Below are positions 1 through 8,576 of a stretch of 64,000 bases of DNA, piece by piece; the stretch's first letter is position 1, and the number at the start of each line of letters is the position of its first letter. Source of the stretch: Skermanella sp. TT6 (GTDB taxonomy: Bacteria; Pseudomonadota; Alphaproteobacteria; Azospirillales; Azospirillaceae); contig NZ_CP067420.1 in the NCBI RefSeq assembly GCF_016653635.2, positions 1,805,501 through 1,869,500 of the forward strand, given 5' to 3'. The notes beneath the pieces were generated by a model that was not told where the DNA came from, did not search any database, and worked only from the letters and a program-made list of their open reading frames with translations. The position numbers and the translations under genes are program-made.

Positions 1-251
1 GACAGGGACCCGTCGGTCAAGTTTCTTACAGGCTGCCGGGGCAGCGCCGAAGGAGCAATATGGCACCGTAGCCGTGTTATTCGGATAAAATGGTGACAAT
101 AAACGCCGGGGGCCGGATTTGGTTGCCGGCGTAACCCGACCGGTCGGGCCGGGCGCCGATGGTTCCAGGTGAAAGCCCTTAACGCTTCCTTATCGGTCGC
201 CGGGTCAAGCTGGTCCCGACGCTGTTTGCATTCCGGGACCCCTGCGACCTG
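1..251. other. Upstream region without a recognised gene
   Basis: This stretch precedes the pseudokinase-like gene. No convincing reading frame was found on either strand. A moderately AT-rich patch near 75-110 could contain the promoter of the downstream gene, but no clear -35/-10 pair could be assigned. Confidence 0.4.
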
Positions 252-2300
252 ATGGCGACCGCCGCCCAAGCCACCGCCCCTGGATCCGGCCCCGCCGGCC
301 GCGACGTCGAACCCGTCTCGCTGGCCGGGCGATTCGAGATACAGCCCGGAAACCCGCTGCCCGCCCTGGACGGGCCGGCCGGCAAGGCCTATGCCGTGCG
401 CGCGCTCCGCGACCGCAGGATGGATGTCTTCGCGATCGTCGCGACGTCGGGCGTGCCCGCCCGCATGGACCTGCTGTCCGGCATCCGCGGCGTCGAGCAT
501 GTCGCCCTGATGCGCATGGTCGAATGGGCCGTGGTCGATTGGCCGCTCGACGGGCTGAAGCGGACCGTCTTCATCCTGGAAAATCCCGGCGGGCGCCGGC
601 TGATGAACAGCCTGAACGACACCCGGGAGCAGATGACGGAGGAGCAGATCACCCGCGCGGTGATCCAGCCGCTCGCCTCGGCGCTCCGCGAACTGTCCAG
701 CCGGGGCATCGTCCACGGCGACATCCGCCCGACCAACATCTTCCTGCGCGACCAGGGCACGGCGGGCGTGATGCTGGGCGAATGCGTCTCGACGGCGACC
801 TCCTTCGGGCAGGCGCCGCTGTTCCTCACGATCGAGCGCGGCATGGCGCAGCCGTCGGGGCGGGGGACCGGGACCACCGCCGACGACCTCTACGCGCTGG
901 GCGTCACCGTCCTGCTGCTGTTCCTGGGCCGCAACCCCGTGCGCCACCTGGACGACGAGGCGATGCTTCAGGCCAAGATGGACCGCGGGACCTATCCGGC
1001 GCTGGTCGGCACGGCCCGGCTGTCGCTCAACCTGATGGAGCCGCTGCGCGGGCTGCTGGCCGACGACCCCAAGATGCGCTGGACCCTGAACGACCTGGAT
1101 CTCTGGCTGAGCGGCCGGCGGCTGAGTCCCAAGCAGCCGCAGGTGCCGCGCAAGGCGGCGCGGCCGTTCGAGTTCTCCGGGGCGAGCTACTGGCACTGCC
1201 GCGGGCTGGCCCGGGTCTTCGCCAGGAATCCGGCCGCGGCCGTCCCGGTGATCGAGAACGGCGACCTGGACCGCTGGCTGCGCCGCAGCCTGGGCGACGA
1301 GGCGCGCGCCGAGGCGGTGGCCACGGCGGTCGATTCGGCCGGCGTCAACAAGGGCGGCAACTTCGAGGAGCGGCTGGTCGCCCGGGTCTGCATCGCGCTC
1401 GATCCGCCCGCGCCCATCCGGTACAAGCAGAAGGCGGTCATGATCGACGGCTTCGGCAGCGCCATGGCCGAGGCCTTCGCCCGCAACGATGGCTACCAGG
1501 CGCTGGGCGAGGCGATCTCCGCCCAGCTGCCGATGTTCTGGGTCGGCATGCAGACGGAGTTCAAGGCCGAGTACGTGCCCCTCAGCCAGACCTTCGACGC
1601 GCTGCGCACCCTGCTGGAGCGGCTCGGCTCCGGCTACGGCATCGAGCGGGTGCTGTACGAGCTGAACCCGATGCAGCCCTGCTTCAGCCCGATGGTCCGC
1701 AACCACATGGTGACCAGCGGCAACGAGCTGCTGACCGCGCTGGAGGAGGTGGCGTCCCGGCCCGGCCGCCCGCGCGAGCCGATCGACCGCCACGTCGCGG
1801 CCTTCCTGATCGCGCGCTACCGCAAGCTGGACGAGCGGCTGATCGCGCTGACCACGCCCAGCGGCGAGACGCTGCGCCGCATCTCGGCCATGGTCAACGT
1901 GCTGGCCGAGGTGCAGAAGCGCTACGGCCCGGCCAGCCTGCCGAACCTGTGCGGCTGGATGATCGACCTGATCGGCCCGGCGATCGACCGCTTCCACAGC
2001 CGGGCGCATCGGGCCAAGCTGCGCGGCGAGGCGGCGCGCACGGCGGCCGAGGGGAACCTGCTGGGCTTGCTGAAACTGATCGACGACCCGGCGGCGATCC
2101 GCAAGGACGAGATCGAGTTCGCTCGGGCGCGGCGTGAGTTCCAGATCGCCGGCCGCGAGGTCGAGAAGCTGAAGCGGGAGATCGCGAACCGCACGGAGAT
2201 CGCCGAGAGCTCCGGCCGCCAGGCGGCGGCGGTGGTGTCCAGCCTGGTCGCCACCGTGGCCCTGGTCGGCATCGGCGTCTACATGGTCATGCTGCGATGA
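252..2300 (+). CDS. Protein kinase-like (probable pseudokinase) membrane-anchored protein
   Basis: This 682-residue protein has a Ser/Thr-kinase-like N-terminal half. The catalytic-loop region reads HGDIRPTN at about residues 155-162, like the HRDxxxxN motif with the Asp and Asn kept. The place of the metal-binding DFG is GEC at about 176-178, and no clear VAIK lysine is visible, so phosphotransfer may be lost. A TADDLYALG stretch matches kinase subdomain IX. The C-terminal half is unrecognised. It ends in a charged, possibly coiled-coil stretch and one hydrophobic segment near 660-680, so the kinase-like domain probably faces the cytoplasm. Its stop overlaps the start of the next gene (ATGA), so the two are probably translated together. 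The role is unknown; a regulatory scaffold is an inference. Confidence 0.75.
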   Translation: MATAAQATAPGSGPAGRDVEPVSLAGRFEIQPGNPLPALDGPAGKAYAVRALRDRRMDVFAIVATSGVPARMDLLSGIRGVEHVALMRMVEWAVVDWPLDGLKRTVFILENPGGRRLMNSLNDTREQMTEEQITRAVIQPLASALRELSSRGIVHGDIRPTNIFLRDQGTAGVMLGECVSTATSFGQAPLFLTIERGMAQPSGRGTGTTADDLYALGVTVLLLFLGRNPVRHLDDEAMLQAKMDRGTYPALVGTARLSLNLMEPLRGLLADDPKMRWTLNDLDLWLSGRRLSPKQPQVPRKAARPFEFSGASYWHCRGLARVFARNPAAAVPVIENGDLDRWLRRSLGDEARAEAVATAVDSAGVNKGGNFEERLVARVCIALDPPAPIRYKQKAVMIDGFGSAMAEAFARNDGYQALGEAISAQLPMFWVGMQTEFKAEYVPLSQTFDALRTLLERLGSGYGIERVLYELNPMQPCFSPMVRNHMVTSGNELLTALEEVASRPGRPREPIDRHVAAFLIARYRKLDERLIALTTPSGETLRRISAMVNVLAEVQKRYGPASLPNLCGWMIDLIGPAIDRFHSRAHRAKLRGEAARTAAEGNLLGLLKLIDDPAAIRKDEIEFARARREFQIAGREVEKLKREIANRTEIAESSGRQAAAVVSSLVATVALVGIGVYMVMLR

Positions 2301-2776
2301 GCCGGGGAGGCGGCAAGAGGGGCAAGGGCAACTCCAGCGGCATGGTCACCGCTCTGGTGATCCTGTTCCCGGCGGGGCTGATCTTCCTGCCCAGCACGAT
2401 CCTGCTGGCGGTCGGCATGATCCCGACCGCGGTCGCCTATGTCGTGGACCGCGACCCGGACAAGACGGCGCCCATGACCGTGGGGGCGCTGAACTTCGTC
2501 GGGGTTGTCGCCTTCCTCATCGGCCTCTGGCAGGGCGGGCATACCATGGGGGCGCTGTCCAAGGTGATGTCGGACCCCTTCTCCTGGCTGGTGATGTACG
2601 GCGCCGCCGGGATGGGCTGGGCGCTCTATTACGGGATTCCGCCCGCGGTGGCGGGCTGGATCACGCTCCGCGCCGAGAACCGCATCGCCAAGAGGCTCGG
2701 CGAGCAGCAGGAACTGATCGCGGAATGGGGGCCGGAAGTCAGCGGCATCGTCGAGGAGGGGAAGCCGGAGGAGTAG
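2297..2776 (+). CDS. Small integral membrane protein coupled to the pseudokinase
   Basis: This is a 159-residue protein with a basic Gly/Lys-rich N-terminus and about four hydrophobic segments (roughly residues 17-50, 62-80, 92-108 and 108-125). An amphipathic acidic tail follows. No family was recognised. Its ATG lies inside the stop codon of the upstream kinase-like gene, which suggests translational coupling and a shared complex at the inner membrane. The gene ends 12 bases from the convergent end of rpoH. Confidence 0.8.
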   Translation: MSRGGGKRGKGNSSGMVTALVILFPAGLIFLPSTILLAVGMIPTAVAYVVDRDPDKTAPMTVGALNFVGVVAFLIGLWQGGHTMGALSKVMSDPFSWLVMYGAAGMGWALYYGIPPAVAGWITLRAENRIAKRLGEQQELIAEWGPEVSGIVEEGKPEE

Positions 2777-2805
2777 AGCGGCCGGCCCCTACTGGGCCAG
2801 CCGCT
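2777..2805. terminator. Hairpin between convergent gene ends
   Basis: The arms 2777-2788 and 2794-2805 are complementary at 11 of 12 positions around a 5-base loop. The hairpin overlaps the last codons and the stop of rpoH. It could end transcription from both sides, but there is no T-run, so it is only a candidate. Confidence 0.35.
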
Positions 2806-3673
2806 GCTCGATCGCCGCGTTCTTGATGTTCTTCTGGAGCTTCTCGAACGCCCGGACCTCGATCTGGCGCACACGCTCGCGGCTGATGCCGTAGTGCTGC
2901 GACAGGTCCTCCAGCGTGGTCGGCTCGTCCCGGAGGCGCCGCTCGGTCAGGATATGCCGCTCGCGCTCGTTCAGGTTGGTCATGGCGCTCTTCAGCAGGG
3001 CGCGGCGCTTGGTCAGCTCCTCCCGCTCGGCCAGGTGGATCTCCTGGGTGTCCTTCTCGTCCACCAGCCAGTCCTGCCACTCGCCCTCGCTGTCGGCGCG
3101 CAGCGGCGCGTTCAGCGAATGGTCGGGGCTGGCCAGGCGGCGGTTCATGTTGACCACGTCCTGTTCCGGCACGTCGAGCTTGGTCGCGATCTGGGTCACG
3201 TGCTCCGGCGACAGGTCGCCCTCGTCGATCGCCTGCATCTGGCCCTTCAGCTTGCGCAGGTTGAAGAACAGCTTCTTCTGCGCGGCCGTCGTGCCCATCT
3301 TGACCAGCGACCAGCTGTGCAGGATGTATTCCTGGATGGCGGCGCGGATCCACCACATGGCGTAGGTCGCCAGCCGGAAGCCGCGGTCCGGGTCGAACCG
3401 CTTGACCGCCTGCATCATGCCGACATTGCCTTCCGAGATGAGCTCGGACAGCGGCAGGCCGTAGCCCCGGTAGCCCATGGCGATCTTCGCGACCAGCCGC
3501 AGATGGCTGGTCACCAGCTTGTGGGCGGCCTCGGTGTCGCCGTGCTCCCGCCAGGACTTGGCGAGCATGAACTCCTGCTGCGGCTCCAGCATGGGGAACT
3601 TGCGGATTTCCTGAAGGTAACGGGCCAGATTGCCTTCGGAACTGATCACCGGAACGCTGGGAGTGTTCGACAT
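2789..3673 (-). CDS. rpoH: RNA polymerase sigma-32 factor (heat shock)
   Basis: RpoH directs RNA polymerase to heat-shock promoters. The 294-residue product has the sigma-70 family regions in order. Region 2 contains the RFDPDRGFRLATYAMWWIR core at about residues 92-110. The RpoH-specific box QKKLFFNLR is at about 132-140. Region 4 ends with a helix-turn-helix around YGISRERVRQIE. Length and motifs are those of alphaproteobacterial RpoH. The ATG at 3673 follows a purine-rich GAGAGGGG ribosome-binding site. The 5' leader contains an inverted repeat at 3723-3745. Alphaproteobacteria often have several rpoH copies, and which paralogue this is cannot be told here. Confidence 0.96.
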   Translation of the reverse strand: MSNTPSVPVISSEGNLARYLQEIRKFPMLEPQQEFMLAKSWREHGDTEAAHKLVTSHLRLVAKIAMGYRGYGLPLSELISEGNVGMMQAVKRFDPDRGFRLATYAMWWIRAAIQEYILHSWSLVKMGTTAAQKKLFFNLRKLKGQMQAIDEGDLSPEHVTQIATKLDVPEQDVVNMNRRLASPDHSLNAPLRADSEGEWQDWLVDEKDTQEIHLAEREELTKRRALLKSAMTNLNERERHILTERRLRDEPTTLEDLSQHYGISRERVRQIEVRAFEKLQKNIKNAAIEQRLAQ

Positions 3674-3722
3674 TTGCTAGCCCCTCTCTTCGGGCGGTGG
3701 TTTTTCGTGCCTGAGTAACCTT

Positions 3723-3745
3723 GGTCCCCGACCGCCGCGGGGACC
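3723..3745 (-). promoter_or_regulatory. Inverted repeat in the rpoH leader
   Basis: An 8-base perfect inverted repeat (3723-3730 with 3738-3745, 7-base loop) lies about 50 bases upstream of the rpoH start. It could be an RNA hairpin in the leader or a DNA-binding site. No function is shown by the sequence alone. Confidence 0.35.
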
Positions 3746-3806
3746 GACCCATCCGGGGCTCGGCCTTTGCAGCCATAATACCCCACTTCGCAGCTCGGGT
3801 ATAGTT

Positions 3807-4868
3807 TTAAATCGATTCCAAGCTGCCTATTAACCTTTGGATGTCCAAAGGTAATTCGGATTCGAACTGCATCGGCCGGGCGTCGCGCGGGTGGTTGAAC
3901 CGCAGCGCCACGGCGTGCAGGGCCTGTCTATCCAGGGCAACAACCGCGTCCCGGACCGGTTCCGGGAGTCCGCGGGCCCTGGCGGACGCGGCCCCGGGTC
4001 CGATTCCCCTGGATGCGCCTCTGATACCATTTTTACGGACACCATAAACCGGATCGCCGATCAAGGGATGTCCAACATGGGTCATATGCACCCTTATTTG
4101 ATGTGTCCGCCCGGTCGCCAGGGTGCATTCCACGAGCGACGCCCAGGTTCCGAACGCCTTCAGCACGCGGTAGCGTGTCAGGGCGGGCTTGCCGCCGGCG
4201 ACGACCGCCATCTTCTTGCGGTCCGACGGGCTGCGCCCGATGTCGCCGGTGATCTCGCCCCGGGCGGGGGAGGGGACTCCGGCCACGACCGCGTGGTAGG
4301 TGCGGCTGAGCGACCGGTCGGCGAACTGTGCGGCGAGGCCGCCATGCGCCAGGTCGTTCTTGGCCACCACCATCAGCCCGCTGGTCTCCTTGTCGAGCCG
4401 GTGGACGATGCCGGGCCGGCGCACGCCGCCGATGCCGGACAGCCGGTCGCCGCAGTGCCACAGCAGGGCGTTGACCAGCGTCCCGTCGGCGTTGCCCGCG
4501 GCCGGATGGACCACCATGCCGGCGGGCTTGTCGATCACCAGCAGGTCGTCGTCCTCGTAGGCGACGGCGAGCGGGATTTCCTGGGGGACGGGAAGCGCCG
4601 GCTCCGGCTCGGGCACCAGGACGTCGAAGGTCTGGCCGGGTTTGACCCGCAATGACGCGTCGGCTATCGTCCGGCCGAGACTCGAAACCCGACCCTGGTC
4701 GATCAGCGAGCGGATACGGGTGCGCGACAGGCCGTCGAGCCCGCAGGCCAGAAGCTTGTCCAGCCGCTCGCCCCGGTCGGCCTCGGCCGCGGTGAAGCTG
4801 AACGGCTCGCCCTCCGGATCGGCTTCGCCGTCCGGGTCTTCCATCTCGTCCTCTTCGTCAGCCGTCAT
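3807..4868 (-). CDS. RluA/RluD-family ribosomal pseudouridine synthase
   Basis: The enzyme converts uridines of ribosomal RNA to pseudouridine. The N-terminal part is an S4 RNA-binding domain (GERLDKLLA followed by LSRTRIRSLIDQGRV). The catalytic domain holds HRLDKETSGLMVVAK, whose Asp is the family's catalytic residue. RTHQIRVHM and GHPLIGDPVYG blocks follow near the C-terminus. The product is about 353 residues from the ATG at 4868. An upstream GTG at 4901 would add 11 residues but would overlap the divergent gene at 4892. RluD, targeting 23S helix 69, is the likeliest member because of the S4 domain, but RluC-like specificity cannot be excluded. Confidence 0.88.
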   Translation of the reverse strand: MTADEEDEMEDPDGEADPEGEPFSFTAAEADRGERLDKLLACGLDGLSRTRIRSLIDQGRVSSLGRTIADASLRVKPGQTFDVLVPEPEPALPVPQEIPLAVAYEDDDLLVIDKPAGMVVHPAAGNADGTLVNALLWHCGDRLSGIGGVRRPGIVHRLDKETSGLMVVAKNDLAHGGLAAQFADRSLSRTYHAVVAGVPSPARGEITGDIGRSPSDRKKMAVVAGGKPALTRYRVLKAFGTWASLVECTLATGRTHQIRVHMTHVGHPLIGDPVYGVRKNGIRGASRGIGPGAASARARGLPEPVRDAVVALDRQALHAVALRFNHPRDARPMQFESELPLDIQRLIGSLESI

Positions 4869-4891
4869 CTTCAACAGACTGGACCTCGATC

Positions 4892-5257
4892 GTGCGGGCA
4901 CTCAAAGCCATCCTCGTCATCATGGGCCTCTTCATCGCCGCGGGGTTCATCTTCATCGGCTATGAGGTCTACAACCGCATGACCGATCCCGAACGCCGGG
5001 CCGAGCCGGGCGCTCCGCCACCTCCGCCGCCGGGCGGCATCGCGGAAACCGCCCTGGGCCTGCCCGAGGGCGCCACCATCGAAACCGTGGTGCCGTCCGG
5101 CAGCCGGGTCGTCTTCAACGTGCGCCTGCCCGGCGGGCAGGGCGACCGCCTCTACGTCCTGGACCCCCGGAACGGTGCCGTGACCGCGACCGTCACGACC
5201 GGCCCGGCCGGCGGAACAAGTCCCGAATATGCCCGGCCAACCGCCCCGCGCCAATGA
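4892..5257 (+). CDS. Small single-pass membrane protein next to the pseudouridine synthase
   Basis: The 121-residue product starts at a GTG. It has one N-terminal transmembrane helix (AILVIMGLFIAAGFIFIGYEV), a proline-rich linker (about residues 45-55) and a small periplasmic domain predicted to be beta-rich. It is divergent from the RluD-type gene with only about 23 bases between starts. This placement resembles small DUF6476-type proteins seen beside RluD in alphaproteobacteria, but that family match is from memory and tentative. Confidence 0.7.
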   Translation: MRALKAILVIMGLFIAAGFIFIGYEVYNRMTDPERRAEPGAPPPPPPGGIAETALGLPEGATIETVVPSGSRVVFNVRLPGGQGDRLYVLDPRNGAVTATVTTGPAGGTSPEYARPTAPRQ

Positions 5258-5332
5258 TGCCCATCACACCCCGTTATACTGTATCATTCCAGCATACAGT
5301 CGATCTTGCCCGCAACACCGGATCAGAGTCCC

Positions 5333-6361
5333 GTGAACTTCACCAGTGACAACGTGACCGGCGCCGCGCCGGAAATCCTCGAAGCCCTCGTCGCCGCCTC
5401 TAGCGGCCCGACGCCGTCCTATGGCGAGGACCCGCTGACCGCCCGCGTCTCCGAGAAGCTGTCCGCCCTGTTCGACCACGAGGTTGCGGCCTTCCCCGTG
5501 GCGACCGGCTCGGCCGCCAACGCCCTGGCCCTGGCAGCATTGGCGCCGCCGTACGGCGCGGTCTACTGCCACGAAATGTCCCACGTCAACACCGACGAAT
5601 GCGGCGCCCCGGAGATGTTCACCGCCGGCGCCAAGCTGGTGGGACTGCCCGGCGCCGGCGGCAAGATCGAGCCCGCGACCCTGCGCGCCACCCTGGAGAA
5701 GGCGGGTGCCGGCGTCGTCCACCATGTCCAGCCGGCGGCGGTGACGCTGACCCAGGCGACCGAGTCCGGCACGGTCTATACCCCCGCCGAGGTCGCGGCC
5801 CTGTCCGAGGTGGCGCGGTCCCACGGCCTGCCGGTCCACATGGACGGCGCCCGCTTCGCCAACGCCGTGGCGCGGCTGGGCTGCTCCCCCGCCGACCTGA
5901 CCTGGCGCGCCGGCGTGGACGTGCTGTCGTTCGGCGCCACCAAGAACGGCGCCCTGGCCGCCGAGGCCGTGGTCTTCTTCAAGCCGGAGCTGGCCCGAAG
6001 CTTCGCCTTCCGCCGCAAGCGCGCCGGCCACCTGTTCAGCAAGATGCGCTTCCTGTCGGCCCAGCTCGACGCCTATCTGGAAGGCGGCCTCTGGCTGCGC
6101 CTCGCGGCCCACGCCAACGCCATGGCCGACCGCCTCGCCGCCGGCCTCGCGGCACTCCCCGGCGCCGACCTGCGTGACCCGGTGGAAGCCAACGAGATCT
6201 TCATCAGCCTGCCCGAGCCGGTCACCGCCGGCCTGCTGGAGCGGGGCTACCGTTTCTACCGCTGGGACGGCCCGGTGGTGCGGCTGGTGACGGCCTGGAA
6301 CACCTCGGCCGAGGACGTGGACCGCATGATCGCCGACGCGCGGGCGCTGGCGAAATCTTGA
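5333..6361 (+). CDS. ltaE: Low-specificity L-threonine aldolase
   Basis: This is a PLP-dependent enzyme that cleaves L-threonine or allo-threonine to glycine and acetaldehyde. It has the fold-type I aldolase pattern: FTSDNVTGA at the N-terminus, an ATGSAANALAL phosphate-binding region, HMDGARFANA with the PLP-interacting Asp, and SFGATKNG with the Schiff-base lysine. The product is about 342 residues, normal for the family. The GTG at 5333 puts the start directly before NFTSDN, the usual N-terminus. An upstream TTG at 5306 would add nine residues with no conserved character. Confidence 0.9.
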   Translation: MNFTSDNVTGAAPEILEALVAASSGPTPSYGEDPLTARVSEKLSALFDHEVAAFPVATGSAANALALAALAPPYGAVYCHEMSHVNTDECGAPEMFTAGAKLVGLPGAGGKIEPATLRATLEKAGAGVVHHVQPAAVTLTQATESGTVYTPAEVAALSEVARSHGLPVHMDGARFANAVARLGCSPADLTWRAGVDVLSFGATKNGALAAEAVVFFKPELARSFAFRRKRAGHLFSKMRFLSAQLDAYLEGGLWLRLAAHANAMADRLAAGLAALPGADLRDPVEANEIFISLPEPVTAGLLERGYRFYRWDGPVVRLVTAWNTSAEDVDRMIADARALAKS

Positions 6362-6409
6362 ACGGCGAAAGCTCGATGGCGAAAACTTGAACGCGCGATG
6401 AAATAGCCC

Positions 6410-6438
6410 TTGCGGGAGGCCGGCACGTTGGCTATACA
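6410..6438 (+). promoter_or_regulatory. Probable promoter of tRNA-Glu
   Basis: TTGCGG (6410-6415) and TATACA (6433-6438) form a -35/-10 pair with a 17-base spacer. They lie about 22 bases before the mature tRNA 5' end, a typical distance for a tRNA promoter. Confidence 0.55.
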
Positions 6439-6459
6439 GCCGGCCTCTCGCCCAGCGAT

Positions 6460-6535
6460 GTCCCCATCGTCTAGAGGCCTAGGACACCGCCCTCTCACGG
6501 CGGTAACAGGGGTTCGAATCCCCTTGGGGACGCCA
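6460..6535 (+). tRNA. tRNA-Glu (anticodon CTC)
   Basis: A full cloverleaf can be drawn. The acceptor stem pairs 6460-6466 with 6525-6531. The anticodon stem is CCGCC/GGCGG (6487-6491 with 6499-6503) around loop CTCTCAC, giving anticodon CTC at 6494-6496. The T arm contains GGTTCGAATCC, and CCA is encoded at 6533-6535. Downstream composition drops at once and the accessory island begins, so this tRNA is a plausible integration site. No second copy of its 3' end was seen in the window. Confidence 0.97.
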
Positions 6536-6864
6536 TCTTATCAAGCACTTAGCTGCGACTTCTTATTTGTACGGCAAATATACGACATAGATTTGGTCGT
6601 GCCGTCACTGTTCGGCTAGGTGCATGCTTGTTTGTAATCGGCTATCTTGTCGCCAGCGGGCATGAACCAGTACCGCCGTGCTCTCTCAACGATCCTTCTT
6701 GCGGCTGCGTGCCAACATGAATGGCTTTCTCAACGTCGAGCCTACGACCGAGAATCGATGGCGAGCAATCATCCTGTTCGGGCGGAACACGGCTTCGTTC
6801 AAGTTCGCGCTGGGTGAAGCGCTCCTCAGCGCTGGCACCGCACCGGGCGACCTGATCCGACTAG

Positions 6865-7710
6865 GGCCTGTTGACATTCGAGTTCGATAAGGGGTTCGCA
6901 CCCCTGCTGAAATCTGATTCAAGGCTCCCGAAAGGAAGGTGGTCATGGATCGGATCGTATTGCGCGATGATCAGTGGGAGCGGATCGCCCCGCTTGTTCC
7001 GGGAAAGGTCGGAGATCCAGGGCGCTCAGGGGCCAACAACCGACGCTTTGTCGAGGCGGTTCTCTGGATTGCTCGTGTTAGAGCGCCATGGCGCGATCTT
7101 CCTGAGGGTTACGGGAACTGGAACTCGGTCTTTCAGCGCTTTCGTCGCTGGGCCAAGGGCGGCGTGTTCGAGAAGATCTTCGGCGCCTTATCGGCTGATG
7201 CCGACTTCGAGTACGTGATCGTTGATGGAAGCATCGTCCGGGTGCATCAGCACGGGACCGGCGCAAAATGGGGACCCAGAAAACAGGCTATCGGGCGTTC
7301 CCGCGGTGGCTTGACGACCAAGATCGTCGCTCTGGTCGATGCGCTGGGCAATCTCGTACGCTTCGTCCTGCTGCCGGGGCAGCGGCACGATAGCGTGGGT
7401 GTCGCCCCGCTTCTGAAAGATCTCGACGTCGCCGCCCTGCGGGCGGACAAGGCTTTCGATGGCGACGCCCTGCGCGCCGATCTGAACGACCGTGGCGCGG
7501 TGGCCGTGATCCCGCCAAAGAGCAACCGGGCCACCGACATACCCTGCGACTTCGAGATGTATAAGTGGCGCCATCTCGTCGAGAACTTTTTCTGCAAAAT
7601 CAAGGGATTCCGCCGCATCGCCACCCGCTACGACAAAACCGACACGAGCTTCGCGGCGATGATCCATCTCGTCGGATCAGTCCTCGCAACCCGATGAATG
7701 TCAACAGGCC
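6865..7710 (+). mobile_element. IS5-family insertion sequence (IS427-like group)
   Basis: The 846-base element has terminal inverted repeats beginning GGCCTGTTGACATT. It is flanked by CTAG at 6861-6864 and 7711-7714. Because CTAG is palindromic, a TA duplication with slightly longer ends is equally possible. It carries one transposase gene and appears complete. Confidence 0.88.
6945..7697 (+). CDS. IS5-family transposase
   Basis: The transposase of about 250 residues has the DDE triad in its usual context: VDGS, RADKAFDGD and RHLVENFFCKIKGFRR (YREK-type motif). The N-terminal part has the DUF4096-like WERIAPLVPG and APWRDLPEGYG blocks. The frame is intact in a single ORF. The ATG at 6945 is chosen because it follows a GGAAGG ribosome-binding site. 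It ends just before the right inverted repeat. Confidence 0.9.
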   Translation: MDRIVLRDDQWERIAPLVPGKVGDPGRSGANNRRFVEAVLWIARVRAPWRDLPEGYGNWNSVFQRFRRWAKGGVFEKIFGALSADADFEYVIVDGSIVRVHQHGTGAKWGPRKQAIGRSRGGLTTKIVALVDALGNLVRFVLLPGQRHDSVGVAPLLKDLDVAALRADKAFDGDALRADLNDRGAVAVIPPKSNRATDIPCDFEMYKWRHLVENFFCKIKGFRRIATRYDKTDTSFAAMIHLVGSVLATR

Positions 7711-8576
7711 CTAGACGAACTTGCGCTTCCCTACGCCAAGGCCCTTTGCCACCACCTACAGAATGCCCCGAAGCAGATCACGACGTCCGAGGGCCAATTC
7801 CTCAAGGCATGTGTCGCCTGGACTGAAGGCGTGGTTGACGACGAGGCGCTCCGTGACATGACCGTGCGCCTCGGCTTCAACAACGTCATTGATGCCTTCC
7901 ACAACATCGGTGGGGAACTCGGGGTCCGGTTCTTTATAGATGAACGACGGGAGAGCAAGGGGATCAGGCTTACAGATGATTTCCGGCGCCTCGCTGCCGA
8001 TCGCCAAGCCGGTGATCTCGTGGAGGAGGTCGAGGCTCGATGGCGTCTCGTTGAAACGGCGTGGGAACTCGGCGTTGCGGTGCCGCTGGTCAGCTACGAT
8101 CCCGACTGGCTTGACTTCGGTGCCGACCTGCGGGGGCGCCGTGTGACCGTCACATCAGCTCGCGGCGCGTTGAACGGCTATCAGAAGGGCCGCTGCTTCT
8201 ACTGCTTCGGTTCCATCAGCATCTTGCCCGGTTCGATCGAGCTGGCGGACATCGACCACTTCATTCCCCATGTGCTGGGCGCCTGGCTGCCCGGCAACAT
8301 CAATGGAGTCTGGAACCTCGTGCTGGCTTGCCGCGGCTGCAACAGGGGCGGGATGGGTAAATCAGACCGGGTGCCATCTGCCCGGCTTCTTGACCGCATC
8401 CATGCCCGAAACGAGTTCCTTATCGGCAGCCATCACCCGCTTCGCGAGACGTTGATTGCGCAGACTGGACCGACCAAGTGCGGTCGAGCATCTTTCCTAA
8501 GGCTCGTTCATATGGAGGCAATGACGTTGCGGGTGGCGGATTGGTATCCGGTGCATAAAGCGATGGCGGCTTTCTG

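Noticed and set aside
2739-3776. A long alternative frame over rpoH, and similar Arg/Pro/Gly-rich frames elsewhere
   Set aside because: These are typical shadow frames of GC-rich genes, with low-complexity composition and no motifs.
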